Made by a program: the position numbers and the translations under genes | The notes under the pieces: generated by a model | What the model saw: the letters and a program-made list of their open reading frames with translations, nothing else | Databases searched by the model: none | Told to the model about the DNA's origin: nothing | Part shown: one piece after another, positions 8,647-17,165 of the stretch | How positions within the stretch are numbered: position 1 is the first letter of the stretch | How the letters are laid out: every line of letters starts with the position of its first letter | NCBI GenBank assembly: GCA_002398365.1 | Contig: DGYK01000063.1 | Location: 335,560 to 399,559, forward strand | Direction of reading: 5' to 3' | From: Flammeovirgaceae bacterium UBA5008 | GTDB lineage: Bacteria; Bacteroidota; Bacteroidia; Cytophagales; Cyclobacteriaceae | DNA length: 64,000 bases

Positions 8647-9204
8647 ATGAAGAAGTTTTTAATTATTCTGGGAATTGTAGCCTTGGTGCTTATCGCGGCA
8701 CTGGCATATGTTCGGTTTTTCTACACCAAATCGTTTAGCCCGGAAGGCGAGGTAGCTTTTGAAAACGGAAATCTAAAAGTTGGGGTTTATTACAACCGTC
8801 CTTCAAAAAAAGGTCGGGTTATCTTCGCGAAAGATGGTCTGGTGCCTTTTGGTAAAGTGTGGAGAACGGGAGCCAACGAAGCCAGTATTTTTAAAACAAA
8901 TCAATCGCTCGATTTTGGTGGAAAGACCCTCGAGGCAGGTGAATATAGTTTGTGGACCATTCCGGGCGAGCAATCGTGGAAAATTATCTTCAATAAAGAA
9001 ATTCCGGGATGGGGAGTAGGCTTTGACGGTCAAGCATTACGAAATCCAGAAATGGATGCACTGATTGTTGAGGCTCCTTCCGTAACACAGGATAAACAAT
9101 TTGAACAGTTTACGATTTCTGTAGAAAAAGCCGGTGAAGAAATGGAGTTGCTCTTCATCTGGGACAAAACATTGGTAGCAGCTCCATTTTCATCAAAAAA
9201 CTAA
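8647..9204 (+). CDS. DUF2911 domain protein, membrane-anchored
   Basis: 185 residues with an N-terminal hydrophobic anchor (about residues 3-22) and a DUF2911 domain from about residue 40: VGVYYNRPSKKGRVIF, LVPFGKVWRTGANEAS and GEYSLWTIPGE are the hallmark segments of this Bacteroidota family. Function is unknown; the fold is beta-rich and the protein should face the periplasm. It ends 21 bases before the HisA-like gene, so the two may share a transcript. The upstream sequence holds only a near-match -7 (TACTTTAG at 8628-8635). Confidence 0.88.
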   Translation: MKKFLIILGIVALVLIAALAYVRFFYTKSFSPEGEVAFENGNLKVGVYYNRPSKKGRVIFAKDGLVPFGKVWRTGANEASIFKTNQSLDFGGKTLEAGEYSLWTIPGEQSWKIIFNKEIPGWGVGFDGQALRNPEMDALIVEAPSVTQDKQFEQFTISVEKAGEEMELLFIWDKTLVAAPFSSKN

Positions 9205-9225
9205 GTAGATTAATTTTCAGTTCGA

Positions 9226-9960
9226 ATGATACAAGTAATTCCCTCTATCGCAATACGAAAAGGCAAAGTGGTAAAAATGCGCAAAGGTGATCCTGCCAGC
9301 GAAAAAGCGTATGATGAAAATCCGGTAGATCTTGCCAAGCGATTTGAAGATCATGGTATTGAAGTTCTTCATCTGGTAGACTTGGATGGAGCTGAAACCG
9401 GTGCCCCGAAAAACCTGCACGTGCTCGAACAAATTGCGGGGTATACAGATCTTAAATTAGATTTCACCGGAGGGATCAACACCGATGGCGATATTGGCAA
9501 TGCCTACAACTATGGAGCCGATTATATTACCGCCTCTAGCATTGCCATTGCCAAACCTGAATTATTCGCATCGTGGATTGTATCATACGGTCGCGAAAAA
9601 ATGACACTCGGTGCCGATGTTACCGATATCCAATCAAAAAAGGTTTCTTTCCGTGGTTGGCAAAATAAGTCCGATATCAATCTCTTCGATCATCTTCAAT
9701 ATTTCTACGATAAGGGCTTGAAATACGCTAAGTGTACCGACATCTCACGCGATGGCGTTTTAGAAGGCCCGGCATTTTCTTTCTACCAGGAAATACTCGA
9801 TCAATTTCCCGATCTGAAAGTGCTGGCCAGCGGTGGTGTGCGTGGTGCCGATGACATCAAACGCCTCAATGATATGGGTGTGTTTGCGGTCATCTTTGGC
9901 AAAGCCTACTACGAAGGCATTCTCAAATTGGAAGATCTGAAGCCCTTTCTAGTGAAATAA
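9226..9960 (+). CDS. HisA-like (beta/alpha)8 barrel protein lacking the first catalytic Asp
   Basis: 244 residues aligning along its whole length with HisA (ProFAR isomerase): GKVVKMRKGD, the first phosphate site FTGGINTDGDI, GADVTD with the second catalytic Asp (Asp131), the TDISRDGVLEGP loop, and the second phosphate site LASGGVRGADD. In catalytic HisA the first strand reads IPAIDL, whose Asp is an acid/base residue. Here it is IPSIAI, with Ala9 encoded by GCA at 9250-9252. No other histidine genes are nearby. It may be a paralog with another function, or it may use a different residue. I therefore do not assign the symbol hisA. Confidence 0.85.
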   Translation: MIQVIPSIAIRKGKVVKMRKGDPASEKAYDENPVDLAKRFEDHGIEVLHLVDLDGAETGAPKNLHVLEQIAGYTDLKLDFTGGINTDGDIGNAYNYGADYITASSIAIAKPELFASWIVSYGREKMTLGADVTDIQSKKVSFRGWQNKSDINLFDHLQYFYDKGLKYAKCTDISRDGVLEGPAFSFYQEILDQFPDLKVLASGGVRGADDIKRLNDMGVFAVIFGKAYYEGILKLEDLKPFLVK

Positions 9961-9972
9961 ACCAATTCGTTT

Positions 9973-10584
9973 TCACACTTGCGAAAATGAAACAGGCGGC
10001 CAAGGTTTGGTTGTAACACCACTTTGGCTCAGCGCACGATCTGCCTGTTGCCCATGGCGAATCAAGTGTGCAATTAAAAACATAAAAACATCACCCAATT
10101 TTAGTTTGATGAACGGGGCAATTGAAATTGCCACTTTGACTTTGTTAAGGTCATGTTGTCTCGCCTTTCGCAATAACTTCAATAGTATCTCTAGCTGATC
10201 AATAAACTCCACAATCACCTGGTGGCTCTCCAAAATTTTTGTGGGTGCATGATCTTTGGGGGTTTTCATTTTCGTTGCAAGCGTTCCATTCTCTCCCGGC
10301 ATCATCATTTTTGTAAAATAATTTCCGAGCCATCCCGAACGAAAATTTTCAGTTGAGCCCGTTGTGGCTTTGTCAATTGCTTTTTGAATAGCTGGTAGAT
10401 AATAGCGGCCATAGCTGTTCAAATGCTGGAGACACTCATTGGCACTCCATTCATTGGCTGAAGGTTTTAATGCAAAACGACTGTGAGGAATTAATTGCCA
10501 ATCGGCAATAGCTTTTGTCAAGAGTAATTCCGTATGCTCTTGTAATATGTTGAGCAACTGATCGGGTGAGTAGGTCTTCATCAT
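9973..10584 (-). CDS. DinB-like four-helix protein
   Basis: 203 residues of the DinB/YfiT-like metalloenzyme superfamily: an N-terminal helix, then ANECLQHLNSYGRYY carrying the first metal-type His, and a C-terminal MFLIAHLIRHGQQADR helix supplying the other His residues. Characterised relatives are thiol-dependent transferases using bacillithiol or mycothiol. The start codon overlaps the stop of the upstream DUF4345 gene by one base (TAATG), suggesting translational coupling. It is the last gene of the minus-strand group that begins with the Crp-type regulator. Confidence 0.82.
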   Translation of the reverse strand: MMKTYSPDQLLNILQEHTELLLTKAIADWQLIPHSRFALKPSANEWSANECLQHLNSYGRYYLPAIQKAIDKATTGSTENFRSGWLGNYFTKMMMPGENGTLATKMKTPKDHAPTKILESHQVIVEFIDQLEILLKLLRKARQHDLNKVKVAISIAPFIKLKLGDVFMFLIAHLIRHGQQADRALSQSGVTTKPWPPVSFSQV

Positions 10585-11006
10585 TACGCTATCTTTTTAA
10601 ACGCCCCACTCACACGAAGTTTAAAACTAAGCAATGTCAATGCAGTAACACACAAAATGGACTCAATCGTGAGCCATTGATTTCCAAATGCTCCTAAATT
10701 CCCTTCCTTAATAATGGTTATCAAACGTGACATTGCATAAAATCCCCAAAGCATTGATGCAAACACCAAACCCTTTGTCTGATCTTTTATCATTAAGTAA
10801 ATAAGGGTTAAAAATATGGTGAGACCTACACCGCCATACACTCCCCTGATAGAGCTAAAGGCATCTGTGTTTGGTAAATTAACCTGAACCAAATCCATCA
10901 CCGCTTGCGGATTTTGAAATGCCATCAGACTGACAATGGCAATAGCAATAGCTGAAAAGATCATGAATGCATAAATCGTAATCGAAAGTGCCTTTTCTGT
11001 TTTCAT
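10584..11006 (-). CDS. DUF4345-type membrane protein
   Basis: 140 residues with four predicted membrane helices (about residues 8-28, 53-72, 80-97 and 112-130). The segment PNTDAFSSIRGVYGGVGLTI between helices 1 and 2 is typical of DUF4345. Function is unknown. It is coupled to the downstream DinB gene by a one-base overlap and lies 73 bases downstream of the Crp-type regulator, which is the obvious candidate for its control. Confidence 0.75.
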   Translation of the reverse strand: MKTEKALSITIYAFMIFSAIAIAIVSLMAFQNPQAVMDLVQVNLPNTDAFSSIRGVYGGVGLTIFLTLIYLMIKDQTKGLVFASMLWGFYAMSRLITIIKEGNLGAFGNQWLTIESILCVTALTLLSFKLRVSGAFKKIA

Positions 11007-11079
11007 AAAATAGATTGTTTTGTTTATGAAGCAAAAGTGGACGGTTCAATCAGGAAAAATCTTTGTCTACGCCAAGATT

Positions 11080-11670
11080 TTATACTCTGACTGTTGCCAG
11101 CAGTTTACTAAACGTGGCCGCATCGATTCCTAAATACGAGGCCAGGTATTTGTGCGGTATTAATCGTAGCACCTGCGGACTTCGTTTCAAAAGCGTAGTA
11201 AATTTCTCTTCCGCGCTAAATGTTTGCAACTCAATTTGTCGCTGCAGGGCTCCCTTCAATGCGTGAGCGGTAGCCATACTCAGCATGCGCGCAAAATTGG
11301 GAAACTCCAGACTCAATGCGTTTATCTGTGTATAGTTAGTCTTAAGGAATTGACTTTGCGTCAGCGTTTCAAAAAAGTAATTCGAGGGTGTTTGTGTTAA
11401 AAACGAATCGGCTACACCGGAAAACGAAAAAGGATACGTAAAGACAATGGTAGCTTCTTTATCTTCATGAGTGAGATAATATGCGCGTTGCACACCCTCG
11501 GTGATGAAATACAAGGTGCGTTCGGTTTCACCCTTAGCTGTAAGAATCGTTTTGCGTTTGGCCTCTCCCGGTTGCCAGATGGCTGAAAAACGCTCCCACT
11601 CTTCGGTTGAAAGTGGATGAATGGCTGAGACAAACTGTTTCAAATGTTCGATGGCTTCCGGATGGATCAT
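11080..11670 (-). CDS. Crp/Fnr-family transcriptional regulator
   Basis: 196 residues. The N-terminal cNMP-binding-like beta roll includes KRKTILTAKGETERTLYFI and EGVQRAYYLTHEDKEATI. After the long helix comes a C-terminal winged-helix segment whose recognition part is LASYLGIDAATFSKLLAT. This short regulator type is abundant in Bacteroidota; its ligand is generally unknown, and the Arg of the cAMP-binding motif is not evident. The downstream same-strand DUF4345 and DinB genes are plausible targets. Confidence 0.88.
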   Translation of the reverse strand: MIHPEAIEHLKQFVSAIHPLSTEEWERFSAIWQPGEAKRKTILTAKGETERTLYFITEGVQRAYYLTHEDKEATIVFTYPFSFSGVADSFLTQTPSNYFFETLTQSQFLKTNYTQINALSLEFPNFARMLSMATAHALKGALQRQIELQTFSAEEKFTTLLKRSPQVLRLIPHKYLASYLGIDAATFSKLLATVRV

Positions 11671-11754
11671 ATTGAAAGGTAAATTGGATTGGTACCAAAA
11701 AAAATACCCGCTAACTTTCGCTACCGGGCATTTACCTAACCTACATCTATTTCT

Positions 11755-12357
11755 TTAGTTCACTGCTAAATCAAATTCTACGTCTAAATCACTTTCGCCA
11801 TCAGCAGATGTGCTTGTGGCTGACTTTAAGCCAGGCTGATGTTTCAAAAGTATTCTGAATTTACCGCTACTAGCTGTGCCGCTAGCTATCCAAGCTGTAC
11901 TTAACCCCAGGGGCAAATTTTTGGTGTCTTTGTCATTGTAATTAACCACATCTGCCCGCGAATCAATATTTCCATTACCGGTTGGATTTGAAAAGGTATT
12001 GTTGGTCCATGCAAAGAAGAACAAGTGCTCATCAGCCTCCTCCTCCACTTCGGCAGTCACATTATATTCCGGTGCAGTGGTGGCTGCTAATTCATTGATC
12101 AAAGTAATCGTAAGCGTATAGGGCATATTTTTCGCCAAGTTGATCGGGCCGCTCAATACACGAACATTCGGGCCGTCCCCATCGGAGTCAGTAGCGGTTA
12201 CGACAACAGGGTCTCCGGTGGTAGGAGTAAATGTGAGTGTTGCTTTTGTAATTGCTTCCGGAATATTTTCTGGCTTAGGATCATCCTTAGAACAGCCTGT
12301 CAGAAACACTAACGACCAAGACATCAACGCTAAAAAAACAAATCGAAGGCTTTTCAT
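11755..12357 (-). CDS. lipoprotein, partner of the ZnuD-like TonB receptor
   Basis: 200 residues. Lipoprotein signal with the lipobox FLTGC (Cys22), followed by a beta-rich region with TLTFTP, the acidic turn TDSDGDGPNVRV, an acidic stretch EVEEEADEH and repeated strand-like segments to a C terminus GESDLDVEFDL. Similar lipoproteins are often found beside metal-type TonB receptors in Bacteroidota and are sometimes labelled type 1 periplasmic-binding-fold proteins. It has its own promoter fully overlapped by a TGCAAC-N3-GTTGCA operator (12375-12419), so it appears to be controlled in parallel with the receptor upstream. A role in capturing zinc at the surface or in the periplasm is inference. 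Confidence 0.8.
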   Translation of the reverse strand: MKSLRFVFLALMSWSLVFLTGCSKDDPKPENIPEAITKATLTFTPTTGDPVVVTATDSDGDGPNVRVLSGPINLAKNMPYTLTITLINELAATTAPEYNVTAEVEEEADEHLFFFAWTNNTFSNPTGNGNIDSRADVVNYNDKDTKNLPLGLSTAWIASGTASSGKFRILLKHQPGLKSATSTSADGESDLDVEFDLAVN

Positions 12358-12374
12358 AAATGGGTTTTATTTAA

Positions 12375-12389
12375 TGCAACAATGTTGCA
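12375..12389. promoter_or_regulatory. Zur-like operator A (TGCAAC-AAT-GTTGCA)
   Basis: Perfect 6+3+6 palindrome placed 18-32 bases before the lipoprotein start codon. It overlaps the end of the -7 element at 12388-12395 and would cover the transcription start. Same motif as the sites at 14819, 17151 and 17189. Assignment to a zinc-type Fur-family repressor is inferred from the controlled genes. Confidence 0.8.
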
Positions 12390-12419
12390 ATAATATGCCC
12401 TAAATCTGAATTGTGCAAA
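12388..12419 (-). promoter_or_regulatory. Bacteroidota promoter for the 11755-12357 lipoprotein
   Basis: Minus strand: -33 TTTG (12416-12419), 20-base spacer, -7 TATTATTG (12388-12395; one mismatch to TAnnTTTG). The -7 runs directly into operator A, so a bound repressor would block polymerase. Confidence 0.65.
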
Positions 12420-14816
12420 TTAAAAGCTGTAATGAACGCCCAAAGTGATGTTTCGGCCCACATCATCGGCAAAATAGCGCAGGCGATTGGTGTATTCGCG
12501 GAAGGATTGATTGGTCAAATTATCGGCTGAGAGGCGAATTTCGCACTTTGAATTCTTTAGTTTACAAGTTGCGCCTACCGAAAGGGATAGCAAAGCATAG
12601 CCATCGGGAGCAGCCTTAAAATCAAAATTTCCGGGGCGTTGACTAACAAGGTCAATGCCTTGTGCTAACGCATCGATGATCTGGCGGGGAGTGATTACTT
12701 GCGGTGCACGGGATTGGTTGGCCACCCACCTTACTTTCGATTCGGCACTCCAACTCCATTTTTTTTCGGAGTTGGATTCATATCTGATTCCAACATCTAC
12801 CCGATTAGCCGGAATAAATACCAGGTAGTCGTTTTGTGTTTCATCTGTAGCGCGTAGATAGGAAGCTTTCCCCGTAAGGGTCCAAAATGAATTGATTCTA
12901 TAATTCGAAAAGAAATCGATACCCATAAAGGAAGCATCTGTTTGCGTGTAGCGGAAGTATGGAAAAATTCCTCGAAGACCTTGAGTTACTCCTCGAGGCT
13001 TGAGATAAATAAAGTCAAAAATGTAATTAACATAACCTGTTATTTCTGTTGTAAAGCGGGGCCGATCCACTTTATAGCCAACCACCCATTTGAGAGCTTT
13101 CTCAACTTTCACTCCAGATTTTTCATAAGGCTTTACTTCGGATGTTATTTCATTCAATAATAAACCGTATTCAATTGACGCAGCACTTTGATGAGTTCCT
13201 ATACTGTATAATTCAGCCATATTGGGCGGACGCCATGCACTGCTGATCGAACTGGTGAATGTAGAGGTGTTATTTAATTTCCGCTTCACTGAAACTGTTC
13301 CACTGGCGTTCTGAAAATCAATGGACGAGCGGTAAAGTTTATTCTTAAAATCAAACCCGGCTAAATCATACTTTTTCACATCGTAGCGCAAACCTAACTC
13401 TAGCATCCACTGTCGAAGTGTAAGCTTTTCTACCAAGAATACTCCCGTGGTGATGTGATCAAAATTGGGAATAAACGGAATGGTTTGCGTGCCATCTACC
13501 TTGCTATTGGTTTGATAAAGTGCGTTGATGCCCCAACTGCTTTGCCAACGAGAGGAATGTGTTCGTTGCCACTCGGCATCGAGTGTATGCGTATACAGTT
13601 GAAATCCAAGAGCCGGAATTTCTGTAAGGGCCCCCAGGCGAAAGTCATACTCCGTTCTTCGGTTGCTTTGCAAGCCATACTGTAACCGAAATTCATTTTT
13701 TCCCTTTTCTAAATGTGCATTGATCTTGATCAGATCATGTTGCACCGACTGGCGTGGTTGTTTAATGTCGTAGGTAAACGCAGTCGTATATTGGGGTACC
13801 GAGCGTTCCAACGCATTGGCTAAGTCGTCTGCTGTTTCAACGGCAGTGCCTCTTAAAATACCAATAGAAGTGTTGAAGTGACTATAAAAAACATCGATAC
13901 CGCTTTTCTCTTTATGATAGGCCGTAGACAACGAAAAGTTTTGCTCTTCAAATCCGGTATTAGATAACACATAGTTGGAGGCCCGAGCATCGCCTGCTTT
14001 TTTGATGGTGCCTTGTGTGCGCCAACCAAAGCCCGGCCATTTTTTAGATCCGCCTTCTAAAAATCCGGAGATTACCCCTGAGCCATTGTTGGATGCAACG
14101 ATGGTATGGAGTTGTCCTCCTATACCTGCTTCAGTCGGAAGCTTGGCCGGGTTAACAAGCACAACGCCACCCAGCGCATCCGCTCCGTATTTGATAGCGG
14201 CAGCATCTTTGATCACAATAATATTTGAGGCGATAAACTGATCCACTTCCGGAGCATGTTCTACTCCCCAGTTTTGTCCTTCCTGCCGAATGCCGTTATT
14301 CAAAATCAATACGCGTTGACTATGCACTCCATGGATCACCGGCTTGAAAATGGCAGGACCCGTTTGAATGCTGTTGACGCCCGGAATCTCACGCATCGAT
14401 TCGCCTAGCGACTTGCCCATGGTTTCTTCCAATAATTTGCCGGAAAGGGAGCTGTAGGTGGAAGTGAGTGCTACGTTCGTATGTTTATCTTCGATCACTA
14501 TTTCATTCAAGGATGTGCTGTCACTTTCCATCCTGATAGTCCAGGGTTTATTGAAGGGCACCTTCAGACTAGTCGTAATGGTTTGGTAGCCAACGTACCG
14601 AATCTCTACCTCATATTTGCCAGCGCAGAGTTGTGTAAACTCAAATTTACCGGACTCATCGGCTATCACCCCCTTATTCTCTTTGGTCAAAACGAGTGTT
14701 GCTCCTGCGAGCGGAATGCCCCGTTCATCCTCCACTTTGCCGGCAACTCTAAACGAGCAAAGCTGCGCCCAGCCGGCAAAAGGTATCAAAATCAATAAAA
14801 GAAAGGCAAGCCTCAT
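12420..14816 (-). CDS. TonB-dependent receptor, ZnuD/metal-type, with carboxypeptidase-like domain
   Basis: 798 residues from ATG 14816, which gives a clean signal peptide (LLLILIPFAGWAQ); the longer upstream reading frame to 14885 would run through the operator and is rejected. Residues about 20-110 form a carboxypeptidase-regulatory-like beta domain, then a plug with GKSLGESMREIPGV, PVIHGVHSQRVLILNNGIRQ and GADALGGVV, followed by a 22-strand-type barrel ending in the aromatic signature GVHYSF. The plug pattern with LNNGIRQEGQNWGVEHAPEVD resembles ZnuD and copper-type receptors. Together with the operator and the downstream GTPase operon this suggests outer-membrane zinc uptake. The specific metal is inferred. 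Confidence 0.87.
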   Translation of the reverse strand: MRLAFLLLILIPFAGWAQLCSFRVAGKVEDERGIPLAGATLVLTKENKGVIADESGKFEFTQLCAGKYEVEIRYVGYQTITTSLKVPFNKPWTIRMESDSTSLNEIVIEDKHTNVALTSTYSSLSGKLLEETMGKSLGESMREIPGVNSIQTGPAIFKPVIHGVHSQRVLILNNGIRQEGQNWGVEHAPEVDQFIASNIIVIKDAAAIKYGADALGGVVLVNPAKLPTEAGIGGQLHTIVASNNGSGVISGFLEGGSKKWPGFGWRTQGTIKKAGDARASNYVLSNTGFEEQNFSLSTAYHKEKSGIDVFYSHFNTSIGILRGTAVETADDLANALERSVPQYTTAFTYDIKQPRQSVQHDLIKINAHLEKGKNEFRLQYGLQSNRRTEYDFRLGALTEIPALGFQLYTHTLDAEWQRTHSSRWQSSWGINALYQTNSKVDGTQTIPFIPNFDHITTGVFLVEKLTLRQWMLELGLRYDVKKYDLAGFDFKNKLYRSSIDFQNASGTVSVKRKLNNTSTFTSSISSAWRPPNMAELYSIGTHQSAASIEYGLLLNEITSEVKPYEKSGVKVEKALKWVVGYKVDRPRFTTEITGYVNYIFDFIYLKPRGVTQGLRGIFPYFRYTQTDASFMGIDFFSNYRINSFWTLTGKASYLRATDETQNDYLVFIPANRVDVGIRYESNSEKKWSWSAESKVRWVANQSRAPQVITPRQIIDALAQGIDLVSQRPGNFDFKAAPDGYALLSLSVGATCKLKNSKCEIRLSADNLTNQSFREYTNRLRYFADDVGRNITLGVHYSF

Positions 14817-14818
14817 TT

Positions 14819-14839
14819 TGCAACAAAGTTGCGAATATA
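14819..14839 (-). promoter_or_regulatory. Zur-like operator B with -7 element, TonB receptor
   Basis: 14819-14833 reads TGCAAC-AAA-GTTGCG on the plus strand (one mismatch in the right arm). On the minus strand TATATTCG (14832-14839; 7 of 8 to TAnnTTTG) abuts it, as at the other two promoters. The operator ends two bases before the ATG at 14816. No convincing -33 is visible. Confidence 0.7.
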
Positions 14840-14843
14840 AGGA

Positions 14844-14888
14844 AAACCAATTGGTTTCCTGACTGATACCTGTCCAGTGGTTCACTGG
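14844..14888. repeat. two further short palindromes in the divergent intergenic region
   Basis: 14844-14857 is the perfect 14-base palindrome AAACCAATTGGTTT. 14874-14888 has arms CCAGTG and CACTGG around GTT. They lie upstream of the TonB receptor promoter and before the divergent phosphatase gene. They could be binding sites for another regulator; no family is recognised. Confidence 0.4.
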
Positions 14889-15000
14889 TTGACGAAACGG
14901 ACTGTTCCGTTGAGCATAGTTGATCTTCTGAAGATGAGTGACAACAATATCGAAAGATTGCAGTCAAATTGAATCGAGTAAAACCTCCCTTTATTCCGAA

Positions 15001-16785
15001 ATGATAAAACGAACATTCTTGATCGTTGCTTTTGTATTCTATCATGCCGTAGCTTCTTCTTTTTTCGCTGATTCTACTTCTTTTCAATGCAAACAATTAT
15101 TGAAAGCAGGGCTTGCCTACCAAAACGAAGGAAAGATTGAACAGGCTTTGCAATCGTATTTTGCTGCACTACGATTAACCGGTGACACGCAGAAAGGATG
15201 GGACGCTGCCATGGTCAGTCAGCGCATTGCCGGTTTGTATGAACAATATTATCGGTATGAAGAATCGTTGAACTATTTAAAAACTACGCATCGGTATTTT
15301 CAGGTTGCAGATAGTATTCTTCCATTAGCCAAGTTGAGCAACAATGTGGCGTGGCATTTTATCAAGTTGCATCAGATAGACTCTGCCTTACGCTATGCCG
15401 AACAATCCATTCAATCTTTTCGAAGACTAGACAACCCTCCTACTATGGCGTACTGTATTGCGCTTGAGTCACTGGGTGAAATCTATTCTTTCAAAGGAAA
15501 AGATGATTTAGCGCAGGCTACCCTGAAAGAATGTCTTGACTTAGGGCTTCGTACAAAAAATGAAGTGATCGTTGGCTTTGCCAGTTATGGCTTAGCGCTC
15601 AATGAATTTAATCATTCCCGATATGCCACCGCCAAAGCATATATCTCCCGCTGCGTACCGATTGCCGATCGGCATGCCACTGGCGCTTTGCTGGCCGATG
15701 TTTACCGACTTGCTTTCCAGATTTACGACTCCTCGCATCAACCAACGGTAGCCTATCGGTACCTGAAAGTTTACCAACAGTTGCGCGACTCGCTCTACAC
15801 GCAGGATGTGGAGAAGAAAGCCGCCATCGTGAATGCCAATTATGAAATTCAAAAAAAAGAAAGTGAACTGAAGGTGTTGGCGCAAAACAACGCCATTCAA
15901 AAACTAGAATTAGATCAGCAAATCTTAATGCGCAATGTGGGGATAGGCGCGCTCGCTAGTGTGGTACTGATCAGCTTGCTCGTGTATGGCCGCATTCAAA
16001 GCAAACGAAGATTTGAAAAGCAAGAGTACGATCGAAAAAAGGAAGAACTGGAGCAAGCTCGGATAATGCAACTTTCGTTGCTGCCGCAAAAGTCGTTTCA
16101 AGAAAACGGTATTACCATTGTTGGAAAAATGCAAACTGCCACCGAAGTGGGTGGCGACTATTTTGATTACTTTAAACTGGACGACCACCGCGTGTTGATT
16201 GCCTTTGGCGATGCCACCGGCCATGGCACCACAGCCGGGATGATTGTAACTGTTACGAAAGTGGTGATTGTAAATAACCTGAAGCAAATTCGCGAAAGCA
16301 ATAGTTTGTTGCCGATGGTTAATGCGATCAATGAAGCTTTAATCCAGACTTTGGCTGCCCGGGGCAAAGGCATGTCGCTGCAACTTGCCATTCTTGACAC
16401 TGCCGCTCAGACTGTGTCCATCACTTCGTGCGGAATGCCCTACCCACTGATTTACCATAGTGAATTAAAAACATTTCAGGTAATGGAATTGCGCCAGCCT
16501 CCACTGGGTTTTCTAAAACAAACTCTGGCCAAAGTTCACTCGATTCCCTTTACATCCGCTCATACGCTGATTTTAGTTTCCGATGGCATACTCGAGCGGT
16601 TCAATGCACAGAAAGAGGAATACGGCCTTGACCGTCTCCTACTCCATCTTCAAAACTCGCTTCAGTCCGACAACTTGAGTTTGACCGACTTGCTCGAAAA
16701 TACCTTTGCACAAAATGATTTGTTTGCCAGTGGAATCGCTAACAATGACGACATGACGTGTTTATGTTTGCGATTAACCAGCTGA
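15001..16785 (+). CDS. TPR / SpoIIE-type PP2C serine phosphatase
   Basis: 594 residues from ATG 15001, chosen because it starts the signal peptide; a longer in-frame start at 14938 adds a non-hydrophobic leader. Residues about 25-280 are TPR-like helical repeats (for example AGLAYQNEGKIEQALQSY), followed by a coiled coil, a membrane helix at about 312-332, a short coiled linker, and a PP2C/SpoIIE domain from about 360. Metal-binding motifs are intact: GGDYFD, GDATGHG, VSDGILERF and NDDMT. The sensor part should be periplasmic and the phosphatase cytoplasmic, probably acting on an anti-sigma-factor antagonist. It is divergent from the TonB receptor. Confidence 0.92.
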   Translation: MIKRTFLIVAFVFYHAVASSFFADSTSFQCKQLLKAGLAYQNEGKIEQALQSYFAALRLTGDTQKGWDAAMVSQRIAGLYEQYYRYEESLNYLKTTHRYFQVADSILPLAKLSNNVAWHFIKLHQIDSALRYAEQSIQSFRRLDNPPTMAYCIALESLGEIYSFKGKDDLAQATLKECLDLGLRTKNEVIVGFASYGLALNEFNHSRYATAKAYISRCVPIADRHATGALLADVYRLAFQIYDSSHQPTVAYRYLKVYQQLRDSLYTQDVEKKAAIVNANYEIQKKESELKVLAQNNAIQKLELDQQILMRNVGIGALASVVLISLLVYGRIQSKRRFEKQEYDRKKEELEQARIMQLSLLPQKSFQENGITIVGKMQTATEVGGDYFDYFKLDDHRVLIAFGDATGHGTTAGMIVTVTKVVIVNNLKQIRESNSLLPMVNAINEALIQTLAARGKGMSLQLAILDTAAQTVSITSCGMPYPLIYHSELKTFQVMELRQPPLGFLKQTLAKVHSIPFTSAHTLILVSDGILERFNAQKEEYGLDRLLLHLQNSLQSDNLSLTDLLENTFAQNDLFASGIANNDDMTCLCLRLTS

Positions 16786-16802
16786 TCTAGTGTTAAATTT
16801 AA

Positions 16803-17018
16803 TCACGAGAGGCGCCCCCATTTATCGATATCAAACAAACGCGCAAAGCCAGAGCCAATGAAAAACAGATTTTCTACGCGGTCACCCTTTTTAATTAAAA
16901 ATTCATTTTTCTTTTTCTTGAGTGGACGAAAGGCCTCTATCAGATGACTCTCTTCAGCCGCTTGAATATCAACTACCATTCTAACTTTTAAGAGTAGCTC
17001 GTAATGGGCATCGGTCAT
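16803..17018 (-). pseudogene. truncated Crp/Fnr-family regulator, N-terminal fragment
   Basis: 71 codons read like the first third of a Crp/Fnr-type regulator: EESHLIEAFRPLKKKKNEF, LIKKGDRVENLFFIGSGFAR and LFDIDKWG correspond to the start of the beta roll. The frame then ends at a TGA (16803-16805), and only 17 bases separate it from the stop of the intact phosphatase gene. No remainder of the beta roll or DNA-binding domain is present in any frame. A deletion next to the phosphatase 3' end would explain this. It may once have controlled the neighbouring operon. Confidence 0.6.
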
Positions 17019-17150
17019 ACAGGGAGTAATTCAAACTGCCCCAAGTTACGAAAAGGATCCTGCTGTTTGAATGCGCTAAATCCAGCATGGATGGCACCAA
17101 AAGGGAGTTGGGCTTGCGAATTGAAAAGGCTGATAAAAAGCTCATGTTTT

Positions 17151-17165
17151 TGCAACAATGTTGCA
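17151..17165. promoter_or_regulatory. Zur-like operator C (TGCAAC-AAT-GTTGCA)
   Basis: Perfect palindrome covering the -33 region (GTTG, 17160-17163) of the promoter at 17183-17190. Its centre lies 38 bases from that of operator D. Confidence 0.8.

Noticed and set aside
13975..14241. Plus-strand ORF of 88 codons
   Set aside because: Antisense to the TonB receptor; no domain and no start context. Similar antisense frames occur under most large genes and were left out.
12420..14885. Longer TonB receptor start at 14885
   Set aside because: It would place the zinc-type operator and -7 element inside the coding region and spoil the signal peptide.
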